The translations under genes and the position numbers were made by a program. Below are positions 19,399 to 31,599 of a stretch of 64,000 nucleotides of DNA, piece after piece (within the stretch, counting starts at the first letter, position 1; every line of letters begins with the position of its first letter). Below the pieces are notes generated by a model. The model searched no databases. It worked only from the letters and a program-made list of their open reading frames with translations, and was not told the origin of the DNA. The DNA comes from Lutibaculum baratangense AMV1. GTDB lineage: Bacteria > Pseudomonadota > Alphaproteobacteria > Rhizobiales > Tepidamorphaceae. Location of the stretch: the NCBI RefSeq assembly GCF_000496075.1, contig NZ_AWXZ01000044.1:27309-91308 (forward strand), in the 5' to 3' direction.

Positions 19399-20153
19399 TG
19401 ATCGAGATCGAGAATCTGAGGGTCGTCTATGGAGCCGGCGCACTGCGGACGGTCGCCGTCGACGGCGTGTCCTTCGGGGTCGCGGAGGGCCAGAGCTTCG
19501 GTCTCGTCGGCGAGTCGGGCTCGGGCAAGTCGACGGTGCTTCGCGCGATCACCGGTCTTGCTCCGGTGTCCGGTGGGACGATCCGTGTCGCGGGTCGGGA
19601 GGTTCCGAAGCGGCGCGACAAGGTCTTCTATTCGCAGGTCCAGATGGTCTTCCAGGACCCTTACGGCTCGCTTCACCCGCGCCACACGGTCGACCAGATC
19701 CTGTCGGAGCCGCTGGCGATCCACCGGCTGCGCGACCGCAAGGACAGGATCGTCGAGGCGCTGAGGCAGGTGGGGCTCGGCGCGTCCTTCCGCTTCCGCT
19801 ATCCCCACCAGCTCTCCGGCGGGCAGCGGCAGCGCATCGCGATCGCCCGCGCCATCATCCTCGAGCCGCGCGTCCTCCTCCTCGACGAGCCGACCTCCGC
19901 GCTCGACGCGTCCGTGCAGGCCGAGATCCTCAATCTGCTCGAGCGCCTGCGCGCGGAGCGCGGTCTGACCTATATCCTCGTCAGTCACGACCTGGCCGTC
20001 GTCGCTCATCTGTGCGAGCGATTGCTCGTCATGTGGCGCGGCGGCGCCGTCGAGGAGACCTCCGCCGAGGCGCTGCGTTCGGGCGAGGTCACGAGCGACT
20101 ATACCCGCACTCTCATCCGCGCGACGCAAGGGTTCACCCGCGCCGGCGCATGA
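19398..20153 (+). CDS. peptide-type ABC transporter ATP-binding protein (DppF/OppF-like)
   Basis: Second ATPase of the importer, 251 aa, acting as a heterodimer with the preceding one. Walker A GESGSGKST, Q-loop MVFQDPYGSLHPRHTVDQIL (typical OppF), signature LSGGQRQRIAIARA and Walker B LLLDEPTSALDASVQ. The start is ATG 19398; a GTG three bases earlier would also be possible. 31 bp separate it from the dipeptidase gene, so the operon probably continues. Confidence 0.94.
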   Translation: MIEIENLRVVYGAGALRTVAVDGVSFGVAEGQSFGLVGESGSGKSTVLRAITGLAPVSGGTIRVAGREVPKRRDKVFYSQVQMVFQDPYGSLHPRHTVDQILSEPLAIHRLRDRKDRIVEALRQVGLGASFRFRYPHQLSGGQRQRIAIARAIILEPRVLLLDEPTSALDASVQAEILNLLERLRAERGLTYILVSHDLAVVAHLCERLLVMWRGGAVEETSAEALRSGEVTSDYTRTLIRATQGFTRAGA

Positions 20154-20184
20154 GTCCCGTCATCTCCTTCAGCCGGAGTGTTTC

Positions 20185-21258
20185 ATGGCGCCTTCCGACG
20201 ACCTGATGCCCGTTTTCGACGGCCATAACGACGTTCTCCTCCGGCTATGGCGGCAGGGGCCCGTCGGCGCGGAGGAGCGCTTCCTGAACGGCGAGGTGAC
20301 GGGCCACCTCGATCTGCCCCGCATCCGCAAGGGAGGCTTTGCGGGCGGGCTCTTCGCGATCTTCGTGCCCGGCATGGAACGTGGAAGCGATGGCGACGCG
20401 GCGATGCGGCAGACGCAGTACGACATGCCGCTGCCGCCGGAGGTGAAGATCCCCGACGCGCTGCCGGTCACGCTCGCCCTTGCCGCTCTGCTGGTGCGGA
20501 TCGAGCGGGCGTCGCGCGGGCAGGTGCAGGTGTGCACGACCGCAGCCGGGATCCGCGACTGCATGGCGCGGGGCGTCCTCGCACCCGTCATGCACATCGA
20601 GGGCGCCGAGGCGATCGATCCGGACCTCTACGCGCTCGACGTCCTCGTCGAGGCCGGCCTCCGGTCGATCGGGCCCGTCTGGAGCCGGTCGAACATCTTC
20701 GGCCACGGTGTCCCGTTCCGCTTTCCCTCGTCCCCCGACACCGGGCCCGGCCTGACCGAGGCGGGGGAGCGGCTCGTGAAGGCCTGCGACCGGCTCGGGA
20801 TCATGATCGACCTCTCGCACATCACCGAGAAGGGCTTCTGGGACGTCGCGCGGCAGTCGACCAAGCCGCTCGTCGCCAGCCACTCCAACGCCCATTCCGT
20901 CACCCCGCACTCGCGCAACCTGACCGACCGGCAGCTGGACGCCATCCGCGAGTCGCGGGGTATCGTCGGCATCAACTACGCCTGTGCCTTCCTGCGCCAG
21001 GACGGCCGGATGATCGCGGACACGCCGCTCGACGACCTGCTGCGGCACGCCGACCACCTGATCGAGCGCCTGGGCGTCGACCATGTCGGCCTCGGCTCGG
21101 ACTTCGACGGCGCCGTGATTCCGGCGGCGATGAAGGATGCGGCGGGCCTCCCGGCGCTCGTCGCGGCGATGCGCCGGCACGGATACGACGAGGCGACGCT
21201 CCGCAAGATCTGTCACGAGAATTGGCTGAACGTGCTCGAGCGCACATGGGGCGCGTGA
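20185..21258 (+). CDS. membrane dipeptidase (peptidase family M19)
   Basis: Zinc dipeptidase of the renal dipeptidase family, 357 aa, no signal peptide. Metal-site motifs are in place: VFDGHNDVLL (about residue 12-15), the bridging glutamate in MHIEGAEAID, SHSNAHSV with the following HSRNLTD, and GSDFDGAV near the C-terminus. Family members split dipeptides, including those with D-residues. Its place directly behind a peptide ABC importer suggests that it degrades the imported dipeptides in the cytoplasm. It converges on the NTF2-like gene 33 bp away. Confidence 0.94.
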   Translation: MAPSDDLMPVFDGHNDVLLRLWRQGPVGAEERFLNGEVTGHLDLPRIRKGGFAGGLFAIFVPGMERGSDGDAAMRQTQYDMPLPPEVKIPDALPVTLALAALLVRIERASRGQVQVCTTAAGIRDCMARGVLAPVMHIEGAEAIDPDLYALDVLVEAGLRSIGPVWSRSNIFGHGVPFRFPSSPDTGPGLTEAGERLVKACDRLGIMIDLSHITEKGFWDVARQSTKPLVASHSNAHSVTPHSRNLTDRQLDAIRESRGIVGINYACAFLRQDGRMIADTPLDDLLRHADHLIERLGVDHVGLGSDFDGAVIPAAMKDAAGLPALVAAMRRHGYDEATLRKICHENWLNVLERTWGA

Positions 21259-21291
21259 GGGGGGAGGTCGCAGCCGCCCCATCAGGCGCCT

Positions 21292-21645
21292 TCAGGCGTG
21301 GTGGTGGTAGACCTTGTTGACGATGAGCCACCGCCCATCGTCCTTCATCAGCGTGAGGTAGTCGGTGAAGCGGTTTCCGAGATAGTCGTCCTCGAGCTTC
21401 ACAGCGGCCACGTTCTCCAGGATGTCGATCGAGAGGATCTGCGAGTAGTACCCTGCGCCGGCCGGGAGTGCGGGCGCCTCGAGGCAGGCGGTCACGAACT
21501 CCTCGAGGCTGAGCCACTCGAGCAGCCCCGCCCATCGGCCGACCACGCTCGCCCGCGGGTGGAACGCCGCCCGCAGCTTTTCCGCGTCCGCATAGCTCAT
21601 GCCGTCCAGATAGTCCCGGACCACGAGCTCGATCTCGGTGTGCAT
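21292..21645 (-). CDS. NTF2-like / putative lumazine-binding fold protein
   Basis: Protein of 117 aa with the SnoaL/NTF2 cone fold: an N-terminal helix pair (VVRDYLDGMSYADAEKLRAAFHP) followed by a curved sheet ending WLIVNKVYHHH. It resembles the Lumazine_bd_2 family; these are often small-molecule binding or enzymatic, and no function can be assigned. The triple histidine end is natural sequence. Stands alone, convergent with the dipeptidase and 130 bp downstream of the glutaredoxin terminator. Confidence 0.75.
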   Translation of the reverse strand: MHTEIELVVRDYLDGMSYADAEKLRAAFHPRASVVGRWAGLLEWLSLEEFVTACLEAPALPAGAGYYSQILSIDILENVAAVKLEDDYLGNRFTDYLTLMKDDGRWLIVNKVYHHHA

Positions 21646-21746
21646 ATGCTTCCCTTACGGAATCTTCCGCAGCGGGAACATAGGGCGGGAACGAGGAGCC
21701 GGGAAGAAGATGATCCCAACATTCCCAACGCTGGAATGGGGGTATG

Positions 21747-21772
21747 AAAAAAGGGCGCCGCGGCGCCCTTTT
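21747..21772 (-). terminator. palindromic terminator after the glutaredoxin gene
   Basis: A perfect GC palindrome (GGGCGCCG joined to CGGCGCCC, 21753-21768) is flanked by six A on the left and four T on the right. Read on the minus strand it is a stem followed by TTTTTT, 25 bp after the glutaredoxin stop. It closes the purine-bolA-grx transcript and could act weakly in the other direction. Confidence 0.9.
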
Positions 21773-21796
21773 CCACTCGGGTCTCGGAGACCCGCC

Positions 21797-22135
21797 TCAG
21801 GCCGTCTGCTCCTTGGCGACGAGCCCTTTTTCGGCGAACATGGACTGCAGCTCGCCCGACTGGAACATCTCGCGTACGATGTCGCAGCCGCCGACGAACT
21901 CGCCCTTCACGTAGAGCTGCGGCACGGTCGGCCAGTTCGTGTAGTCCTTGATGCCCTGGCGGATCTGGTCGTCCTCGAGCACGTTCACCCCCTGATAGGG
22001 CACGCCGACATAGTCGAGGATCTGGACGACCTGGCCGGAGAAGCCACATTGCGGGGCATTCGGCGTCCCCTTCATGAAGACGACGACGTCGTTCGTCTTC
22101 ACGGCGTTGTCGATCCAGGCGTTGATATCGCTCAT
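21797..22135 (-). CDS. grxD: monothiol glutaredoxin (Grx4/GrxD type)
   Basis: CGFS-type glutaredoxin of 112 aa with the active-site motif C30-G-F-S in [13 protein letters not shown] and the glutathione-binding [21 protein letters not shown]. Such proteins bind a [2Fe-2S] cluster with glutathione and partner with BolA proteins in cluster trafficking and iron sensing. The bolA homologue lies just upstream (59 bp) on the same strand, which supports that partnership. Last gene before a strong terminator. Confidence 0.96.
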   Translation of the reverse strand: MSDINAWIDNAVKTNDVVVFMKGTPNAPQCGFSGQVVQILDYVGVPYQGVNVLEDDQIRQGIKDYTNWPTVPQLYVKGEFVGGCDIVREMFQSGELQSMFAEKGLVAKEQTA

Positions 22136-22194
22136 CTCAAGAATACCTTTCGTTTGGCTTGGCCATCGGGCCGCTCCGGAATGTCCCCGGGCAG

Positions 22195-22428
22195 CTATTC
22201 CGGCGCGCTCGTCTGGAGCGCCAGCGCATGCAGGGCTCCGCCCATCTGCCCCTGCAGCGCCTGATAGACCATCTGGTGCTGCTGGACGCGGGATTTCCCC
22301 CGGAACGCTTCCGATACGACGATGGCGGCGTAATGGTCGTTGTCGCCGGCAAGGTCGCGGATGGTGACCTTCGCGTCGGGGATGTGGCTCTTGATGAGCT
22401 TCTCGATCTCGTTGGCGTCCATCGGCAT
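22195..22428 (-). CDS. BolA family protein
   Basis: 77 aa, close to full length for the short BolA2/YrbA-like class. The conserved helix-turn block [21 protein letters not shown] carries the histidine implicated in cluster ligation with glutaredoxin, and [23 protein letters not shown] is the typical N-terminus. Placed between purL (21 bp) and the CGFS glutaredoxin. Role in Fe-S cluster handling is from the family, not seen in sequence. Confidence 0.94.
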   Translation of the reverse strand: MPMDANEIEKLIKSHIPDAKVTIRDLAGDNDHYAAIVVSEAFRGKSRVQQHQMVYQALQGQMGGALHALALQTSAPE

Positions 22429-22449
22429 GACGGTGCTCCCCCGGGTTTC

Positions 22450-24669
<2,220 letters not shown>

Positions 24670-24689
24670 CGGGCGCGGAAGCTCGTCGG

Positions 24690-25379
24690 TCAGGCGGCGG
24701 CGGATACGATCGAACGGAATATGCCGACGCCGTCGGTCGAGCCCTGGTGCGGCTCCACGTGGTCCTCGGGGTGGGGCATCATGCCGAGCACGTTGCCGCG
24801 CTCGTTGAGGATGCCCGCGACGTTGTCGACGGAGCCGTTGCGGTTCGCCTCCGTGGAGAACGAGCCGTCGGCCTCGCAGTAGCGGAAGACGATCCGGCCG
24901 TCACCGTCGAGGCGCCGCCGCGTTTCGTCGTCGGCGAAATAGTTGCCCTCGCCATGCGCCACCGGCACGCGGATCACGTCGCCGGTGGCGTACTGCCGGG
25001 TGAAGCGCGTGTCGTTCGATTCGACCTTGAGGTGGACGTCGCGGCAGATGAACTTCAGCTCGCGGTTGCGCATCAGGGCGCCCGGCAGAAGCCCCGCCTC
25101 GATCAGGATCTGGAAGCCGTTGCAGACGCCGAGCACCGGCGTGCCCGCCTCCGCCTTCGCCACCACCTCGCGCATGATCGGCGAGCGTGCCGCGATCGCG
25201 CCGCAGCGCAGGTAGTCGCCGTAGGAGAAGCCGCCCGGCAGGACGATGAGGTCGACCTGGGGCAGGCTCGTCTCCTTGTGCCAGACGATGACCGGCTCCT
25301 CGCTGCCGGCGAGCCTCAAGGCCCGCGCCATGTCGCGCTCGCGGTTGATGCCGGGGAAGAGGATGATGGCTGATTTCAT
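24690..25379 (-). CDS. purQ: phosphoribosylformylglycinamidine synthase, glutaminase subunit
   Basis: Class I glutamine amidotransferase that supplies ammonia to PurL. 229 aa. The nucleophile is C86 in [16 protein letters not shown], the oxyanion strand is [14 protein letters not shown], and the catalytic His-Glu pair is in [17 protein letters not shown] near the C-terminus. It is separated from purS by 165 bp that hold an inverted pair of palindromes, an unusual gap within this operon. Confidence 0.98.
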   Translation of the reverse strand: MKSAIILFPGINRERDMARALRLAGSEEPVIVWHKETSLPQVDLIVLPGGFSYGDYLRCGAIAARSPIMREVVAKAEAGTPVLGVCNGFQILIEAGLLPGALMRNRELKFICRDVHLKVESNDTRFTRQYATGDVIRVPVAHGEGNYFADDETRRRLDGDGRIVFRYCEADGSFSTEANRNGSVDNVAGILNERGNVLGMMPHPEDHVEPHQGSTDGVGIFRSIVSAAA

Positions 25380-25430
25380 GTGCGCTGGACCGACGTGAAG
25401 ATGTTCAGGCGCCGTTTGGTGCCGCCCCTG

Positions 25431-25518
25431 GGCCCCGGATCAAGTCCGAGGCACGATTTCGTTCCCGTGGCACGGCCCCGCGCCCCGCTGAGGCGTGTCC
25501 CGGACTTGATCCGGGACC
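25431..25518. repeat. inverted pair of REP-like palindromes between purS and purQ
   Basis: A 23-nt unit at 25431-25453 (core CGGATCAAGTCCG) recurs in reverse complement at 25496-25518 (core CGGACTTGATCCG) with 20 of 23 positions identical. Each unit is itself nearly palindromic and the pair can fold into a long hairpin in the polycistronic mRNA. Units of this kind are, from memory, widespread in Hyphomicrobiales intergenic regions. It may stabilise or attenuate the message between purS and purQ; this is inference. Confidence 0.75.
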
Positions 25519-25544
25519 CGGGAGGCCATCCGGCGGGCGGCTTC

Positions 25545-25784
25545 TCACACGAGGTCGATGCGATAGCTCTCGATGACGGTGTTCGCGAGCAGCTTCTCGC
25601 ACATCGCCTCGACCTGGGCGCGCGCCGCCTCGCGGTCCGTCTCGGGCAGTTCCAGTTCGATGAGCTTGCCCTGCCGCACGTTCTCGACGCCGTCGAAGCC
25701 GAGCGAGTGCAGCGCGCCTTCGATGGCCTTGCCCTGAGGATCGAGGACGCCCTTCTTCAGGGTGATCGTCACGTTCGCCTTCAC
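25545..25784 (-). CDS. purS: phosphoribosylformylglycinamidine synthase subunit PurS
   Basis: Small bridging subunit of the PurSQL complex, 79 aa. The sequence KANVTITLKKGVLDPQGKAI, then ALHSLGFDGVENVRQGKLIELEL, is the PurS pattern. GTG 25784 is chosen because it gives the usual MKANVTI start; another GTG at 25796 overlaps the purC stop (GTGA) and would add four residues. No good ribosome site precedes either, so translation may be coupled to purC. Confidence 0.94.
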   Translation of the reverse strand: MKANVTITLKKGVLDPQGKAIEGALHSLGFDGVENVRQGKLIELELPETDREAARAQVEAMCEKLLANTVIESYRIDLV

Positions 25785-25792
25785 TGGAGCGC

Positions 25793-26557
25793 TCACTTCA
25801 CGAGGACGGGGCCGCGGGGCGGGTTCGCTTCGCCGCCCGTCATGATGCCCAGGCGGCGCGCCACTTCCTGGTACGCCTCGACCAATCCGCCCATGTCGCG
25901 CCGGAAACGGTCCTTGTCGAGCTTCTCGCCCGACTTCATGTCCCAGAGCCGGCACGAATCGGGGCTAATCTCGTCGGCGAGCACGATCCGCATCATGTCG
26001 CCCTCGTAGAGGCGGCCGAGCTCGATCTTGAAGTCGACGAGCCTGATCCCGACGCCGAGGAAGAGGCCAACGAGGAAGTCGTTCACCCGCAGGGCGAGCG
26101 ACATCATGTCGTCGATCTCCTGCGGGCTCGCCCAGCCGAAGGCCGTGATGTGCTCCTCGGAGACCATCGGGTCGCCGAGCTCGTCGTTCTTGTAGTAGAA
26201 CTCGATGATCGAGCGCGGAAGCTGGACCCCTTCCTCCATGCCGAGCCGCTTCGACAGCGAGCCGGCCGCGACGTTCCGCACGACGACTTCGAGCGGGATG
26301 ATCTCGACTTCGCGGATCAGCTGCTCCCGCATGTTCAGGCGGCGGATGAAATGGGTCGGAACGCCGATCGCGTTCAGGTTCTGGAAGATGAACTCGGAGA
26401 TGCGGTTGTTGAGGACGCCCTTGCCCTCGATCTGCGCATGCTTCTGCTTGTTGAACGCCGTCGCGTCGTCCTTGAAGTGCTGGACGAGGGTGCCGGGCTC
26501 CGGGCCCTCATAGAGGATCTTGGCCTTGCCTTCGTAGATCTTGCGGCGGCGATTCAT
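25793..26557 (-). CDS. purC: phosphoribosylaminoimidazole-succinocarboxamide synthase
   Basis: Joins CAIR and aspartate in purine synthesis. 254 aa from ATG 26557 ([18 protein letters not shown]), the usual length for alphaproteobacterial PurC; an ATG six codons upstream is an alternative. Motifs: [47 protein letters not shown] and [13 protein letters not shown]. First gene of the purC-purS-purQ-purL run, with 289 bp of leader before the divergent zeta gene. No PurR site or purine riboswitch was recognised there. Confidence 0.97.
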   Translation of the reverse strand: MNRRRKIYEGKAKILYEGPEPGTLVQHFKDDATAFNKQKHAQIEGKGVLNNRISEFIFQNLNAIGVPTHFIRRLNMREQLIREVEIIPLEVVVRNVAAGSLSKRLGMEEGVQLPRSIIEFYYKNDELGDPMVSEEHITAFGWASPQEIDDMMSLALRVNDFLVGLFLGVGIRLVDFKIELGRLYEGDMMRIVLADEISPDSCRLWDMKSGEKLDKDRFRRDMGGLVEAYQEVARRLGIMTGGEANPPRGPVLVK

Positions 26558-26846
26558 GCGGATATAACCTGACATCAAGGACGCGACGCCTCGCGGGCGG
26601 CCCAATCGGCCGTGCGGGCGTTCCCATGGTCGAGTGGCATCAAAAACAAGACAGGCCCGCCCGGTCGTCTGGCAGGTGGGCCGTCCGCTGAAAACGGCGA
26701 AACCGTAGCGCATCCGGCACCGCAACACAATGCGAGCTGCCGATGGCATGGCTGACCTGCTTCGATTGATTTGGGATCGGCGCCCGCGTATTCAATGCTC
26801 GAGACCAGACGGCCGACCCGCATGACCCAGAGGACTGTTGCAGACC

Positions 26847-27170
26847 ATGGACGAGTTCGAGAAGCGCAAGAACGCCGCCGAGAGCAAGTTTGCCCACGAC
26901 GAGGAGCTTCGCTTCAAGGCGACGGCCCGGCGTAACAAGCTGCTGGGCCTCTGGGCGGCCGAGAAGATGGGCCTCTCCGGCCCGGACGCGGACGCCTACG
27001 CGAAGGAGGTCGTTCTGGCCGACTTCGAGGAAAAGGGCGACGAGGACGTGTTCCGCAAGGTGCGCCGGGACTTCGACGCGAAGGGCGTCGAGCAGTCGGA
27101 CCATCAGATCCGCCGCAGGATGGAGGAGCTTCTCGTCCAGGCGGCCGAGCAGGTGCAGAAAGAGGTCTGA
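26847..27170 (+). CDS. DUF1476 protein, F1-ATPase zeta-type inhibitor
   Basis: 107 aa. The block KFAHDEELRFKATARRNKLLGLWAA is the hallmark of DUF1476, whose Paracoccus member is the zeta subunit that inhibits ATP hydrolysis by the F1 motor. The rest is helical and charged, ending in RRRMEELLVQAAEQVQKEV. ATG 26847 is preferred over a TTG at 26838. Found next to the purine genes in many alphaproteobacteria, without atp genes nearby, as here. An aldolase gene follows after 8 bp and may share its transcript. Confidence 0.9.
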   Translation: MDEFEKRKNAAESKFAHDEELRFKATARRNKLLGLWAAEKMGLSGPDADAYAKEVVLADFEEKGDEDVFRKVRRDFDAKGVEQSDHQIRRRMEELLVQAAEQVQKEV

Positions 27171-27178
27171 GGCCCGCC

Positions 27179-27943
27179 ATGGCACCGCTCGCCGACCGGC
27201 TCCGCGCCGGCGAGACTGCGTATTGCGGCTGGTCGGTCGTCGGCGACCCGCTGACCGCTGAGGCCGTGGCGCGGGCCGGATTCGACGCGGTCTGCCTCGA
27301 CACGCAGCACGGCTATTTCGGCTTCCGCGACCTCGCCGCCGCGGTCACAGCCGTCTCGGCGGCGGGATCCGCCCCGCTCGTGCGCGTGCCCCACGGGGCC
27401 TGGCCCGAGGTGAGCCGCGCGCTCGACATGGGGGCGGAGGGCGTGATCTGCCCGATGGTCAACACGGCCGAGGATGCCCGTCGCTTGGCTTCGGCGATGA
27501 AGTTCCCGCCCCTCGGCACGAGGAGCTGGGGGCCGCATCGCGCGAACATGCTCTGGGGCACCGGGAACGACGGCTATATCGGCCAGGCGAACGACCGCCT
27601 ACTCGCACTCGCGATGGTCGAGACGCGCGAGGCCATCGCGAACCTCCCGGAGATCCTCGCCACGCCGGGGATCGACGGCGTGCTCGTCGGCCCGAACGAC
27701 CTCTCCGTGGCGCTGACCGGCGGCCGCGCCCCCGACCCGGCCGACGCCTCGACGGCCGAGGCGGTCGCCGAGATCTGCCGGCAGACGCTCGCGGCGAAAA
27801 AGATCGCGACGATCTTCGCCAACACGGCCGAGCTCGCGCACGGCTACCGCGAGATGGGCTACGCGATGATCGCGCACGGCTCCGACCTCGCGATGGTGCA
27901 GGCGGGATCGGCCACGGCACTGAAGGCGCTGAAGGGCGCCTAG
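27179..27943 (+). CDS. HpcH/HpaI family aldolase
   Basis: Divalent-metal-dependent class II aldolase of the HpcH/HpaI/GarL family, 254 aa. Motifs: FDAVCLDTQHGYFGF (substrate loop), PLVRVPHGAWPEVSRALDMGAEGVICPMVNTAE cut here across the metal-binding glutamate region, GTRSWGPHRANM and the late VETREAIANL with VLVGPNDLSVALTG. The substrate cannot be told; family members cleave 2-keto-3-deoxy sugar acids or hydroxy-keto acids. It ends before an inverted repeat shared with the convergent hydrolase gene. Confidence 0.88.
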   Translation: MAPLADRLRAGETAYCGWSVVGDPLTAEAVARAGFDAVCLDTQHGYFGFRDLAAAVTAVSAAGSAPLVRVPHGAWPEVSRALDMGAEGVICPMVNTAEDARRLASAMKFPPLGTRSWGPHRANMLWGTGNDGYIGQANDRLLALAMVETREAIANLPEILATPGIDGVLVGPNDLSVALTGGRAPDPADASTAEAVAEICRQTLAAKKIATIFANTAELAHGYREMGYAMIAHGSDLAMVQAGSATALKALKGA

Positions 27944-27960
27944 ATCACGTTCTGGAGGTT

Positions 27961-28013
27961 GAGAGCGGGATGCGGGCGGAAAACCGGTCCCCACTTTTCC
28001 TCATCCCGCTCTC
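27961..28013. repeat. 12-bp inverted repeat between convergent genes
   Basis: GAGAGCGGGATG (27961-27972) and CATCCCGCTCTC (28002-28013) are perfect complements around a 29-nt centre containing GGAAAACCGG and CCACTTTTCC. It fills the gap between the aldolase gene and the convergent hydrolase gene. The whole unit resembles a repeat I associate with rhizobial intergenic regions, so it is probably a dispersed element that may also serve as a two-way terminator. Confidence 0.7.
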
Positions 28014-28024
28014 GCGACCGCGCC

Positions 28025-28584
28025 TCAGCGCGCGGGCAGGCGCTGCATGAAGCGGGCGAACATCATCAGGCCTTCCGGCCACGGCCCGTGCCCGCTCTCG
28101 GTGTTGAAATGGCCGGCCGTGCCGGCGCTGTAGAAGTCGGATCCCCAGGCGGCGGCGAAGTCTTCCGCTCGCACGCGCCGGCAATAGGGATCGTCCTCGC
28201 TCGCGATCATCATCGAGGGGAAGGGCAGGGGATCCGTCGGCAGCGGCGAGAATACCTTCACCGCCTCCGGCACCTTCTCGTCGGCCTCCACGTCGGGCAG
28301 CCCGACGAGGAACGCACCCTTCACCTTGTCCAGCGGATGCCGGGCGGCCGCGTGCGCGACGGCCGCCACCCCCGCGGAATGGGCGATCAGCACGACCGGC
28401 CTCTCCGCTGCCTCCACCGCCTCGATGATCCGCGCCGCCCAGGTTTCGACCTCCGGACGCTCCCAGTCTTCCTGCTCGACGCGGCGCGCCGTGCGGATCT
28501 TCTCCTCCCAGCGCGTCTGCCAGTGCTCCGGCCCCGAGTTCGAGTAGCCCGGAATGATGAGGATGTCGGTGTCGGAGATTCGCA

Positions 28585-28585
<1 letters not shown>
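28025..28585 (-). CDS. RBBP9/YdeN-like serine hydrolase
   Basis: Small alpha/beta hydrolase of 186 aa in the RBBP9/YdeN family. Opening ILIIPGYSNSGPEHWQTRWEE is typical; the nucleophile is S70 in LIAHSAGV, the acid is probably in MIASEDDPYCRR, and the histidine in GHFNTESGHGPWPEG. Natural substrates of these bacterial members are unknown. AGGAGG precedes the ATG, which overlaps the purB stop, so it is cotranscribed with purB. Confidence 0.9.
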
Positions 28586-29907
<1,322 letters not shown>

Positions 29908-29963
29908 CGTTCGTCTCTCCGGTGGATTGCGAAATGGGTAGGTAGCAGAGGCGCCGACGACCC

Positions 29964-30413
29964 TCAACGCCGTCCACCCCGGGCGCGGAGCGCGGCGACA
30001 ACGAGGACCGCGAGCGGCGTCCACGGCAGGTAGAGCTGCAGGTCGGAGGTGTAGAGATAGAGCGCGACGAGGGACGACCACATGAGGACATATAGGCCGC
30101 TCTCGGAGAAGGTGAACGGGAACGGCTCGGGGTAGGTCGCGATGTGCTGGACCACGAAGGCGGCGGCGCCGAGCGGGATGGCGATCACGGTCGCCCCCAG
30201 AACCACCGCAGCGGCTCTCAGGAAGGCGCCTGCCCGCCGCAGCACCAGGGACTGAAACAGGACGGCGAGCCAGATCCCGGCAACCTGGGGTGCGGCGAGG
30301 AGCAGCACCGCCCATGCCGTCCGCACCGTCGGCGGGTAACCGCCGCCGATGAGGCAAGCCGCCACGGCCATCGTCACGAGCGGCAGGCTCGTGGCAGCGA
30401 AGACGAGTCCCAC
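29964..30413 (-). CDS. small membrane protein of unknown function
   Basis: About 149 aa with four hydrophobic stretches (LPLVTMAVAACLIGGGYP, AWAVLLLAAPQVAGIWLAVLF, AAAVVLGATVIAIPLGAAAFV and a weaker LYVLMWSSLVALYLY) ending in a basic tail ALRARGGRR. I do not recognise the family. The start is uncertain; GTG 30413 is the first plausible codon after the upstream transporter gene and begins just before the first helix, but no ribosome site is evident. Same strand as the BASS transporter upstream, 74 bp apart. Confidence 0.5.
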   Translation of the reverse strand: MGLVFAATSLPLVTMAVAACLIGGGYPPTVRTAWAVLLLAAPQVAGIWLAVLFQSLVLRRAGAFLRAAAVVLGATVIAIPLGAAAFVVQHIATYPEPFPFTFSESGLYVLMWSSLVALYLYTSDLQLYLPWTPLAVLVVAALRARGGRR

Positions 30414-30487
30414 CGGCCGCGATCGTGCCGTGGCCGGTCTGTCGTCGAGGGCATTCGTGTGCGCCAGGGGTCTGATCCTGTCTCTCG

Positions 30488-31495
30488 TCAGGCTGGATGC
30501 CGGCCGCGGCTCGACGCGCGGCGAAGCCGCCGCCCGGCCAGTTGCACCAGGAGCGGGGTCATATAGATCGGTAGCTGGCCCACGGCGAAGAGAATCCAAG
30601 CGATCTCGGGAAGCTGTGCCGCCATCGCCGCGGCCATGAGGCCCATGTTGCGGTTGCCGACCGCGAGCGCGACGACGAGCGCCCGATCGGCGCCCGCGGG
30701 CCGGAAAACGGCCCATGTCACCGCCGCCATCGCCAGTGCCAGGGCGATCGTGAGCCCCAGGAGACCGAGAACCAGCCACGGCTCGACGAGGAACCGCATG
30801 GCGACGCCGTCCATGATGGCGACCGCGAAGACGAAGAGCACGATCACGTTCAGGCCGTCGAGCAGGTCGGCCGAGCCGGCGATGCGGGCTTCGCCGAGCC
30901 GGCGCCGCAGAACGAGGGCTCCTATTCCCGCGCCGGCCACCAGAACCGCGAGCCGCAGCGCCATTTCGGCCGTGTCGAGCGGCAGCGCCGCCCCGAGCAT
31001 GAGCTCCGCCATCAGCGGGGCGAGCACGGGTGCGGCCGCGAGGCCGGCCAGCAGGACCGCGAGCGAGAGGGAGCCGTCGAGCCCCACGAGCAACGCGAAG
31101 GCCGGCGCCGACATGAGCGGCGGGGCGACCGCGACGATCATGACCGCGAGCGCGAGCTCCGGCGCGGCGGCCTTGAGGCCGAGCGCCCAGATGCCGGCCC
31201 CCATGAGCACCGGCCACGCCACCTGCATCCACAGCGTCGCCAGGATGACGAGGCGTGGCCGCCTCGCCCACGGCACCACGCGATCGAGCCCGATCCGCAG
31301 GAAGGCGAGCAGCAGGAGCAGGAACACGGCGAACGGCAGCAGCGGCTTGGCGAGAGCTGAGAGAGGTGGCAGCGCCATGCCCACGAACAGGCTGAGCGCG
31401 ACTGCGCGGCTGCCGTGGCGGCCGATCCATCTCACGGGACGTAGAAAGGCGAGCACGGCGGGACCTTGAGGGGCAAGGCTCTCATTATCTTCCAT
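30488..31495 (-). CDS. BASS-family (bile acid:sodium symporter-like) transporter
   Basis: Polytopic inner-membrane protein of 335 aa, about ten helices. The C-terminal block VVALAVGNRNMGLMAAAMAA is the crossover motif typical of the BASS family, and VAVAPPLMSAPAFALLVG is the paired earlier one. Sodium-coupled uptake of an organic anion is likely; the substrate is unknown. ATG 31495 (MEDNESL) is chosen; ATG 31528 would add 11 residues and neither has a clear ribosome site. It is divergent from the flavoprotein gene with only about 100 bp between. Confidence 0.8.
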   Translation of the reverse strand: MEDNESLAPQGPAVLAFLRPVRWIGRHGSRAVALSLFVGMALPPLSALAKPLLPFAVFLLLLLAFLRIGLDRVVPWARRPRLVILATLWMQVAWPVLMGAGIWALGLKAAAPELALAVMIVAVAPPLMSAPAFALLVGLDGSLSLAVLLAGLAAAPVLAPLMAELMLGAALPLDTAEMALRLAVLVAGAGIGALVLRRRLGEARIAGSADLLDGLNVIVLFVFAVAIMDGVAMRFLVEPWLVLGLLGLTIALALAMAAVTWAVFRPAGADRALVVALAVGNRNMGLMAAAMAAQLPEIAWILFAVGQLPIYMTPLLVQLAGRRLRRASSRGRHPA

Positions 31496-31599
31496 CGCGA
31501 GAGGGGGATGCAAGGCGGGGACGCGCATGGGAGGTCCCGGCTTGCGCGGTGTCCCGGAATGGCCGAGGAATCGGTGCTTTCGTTCAATGGGGGAGTGGA

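Noticed and set aside
26558..26846. purine riboswitch or PurR box before purC
   Set aside because: No aptamer-like fold or recognisable PurR dyad was seen.
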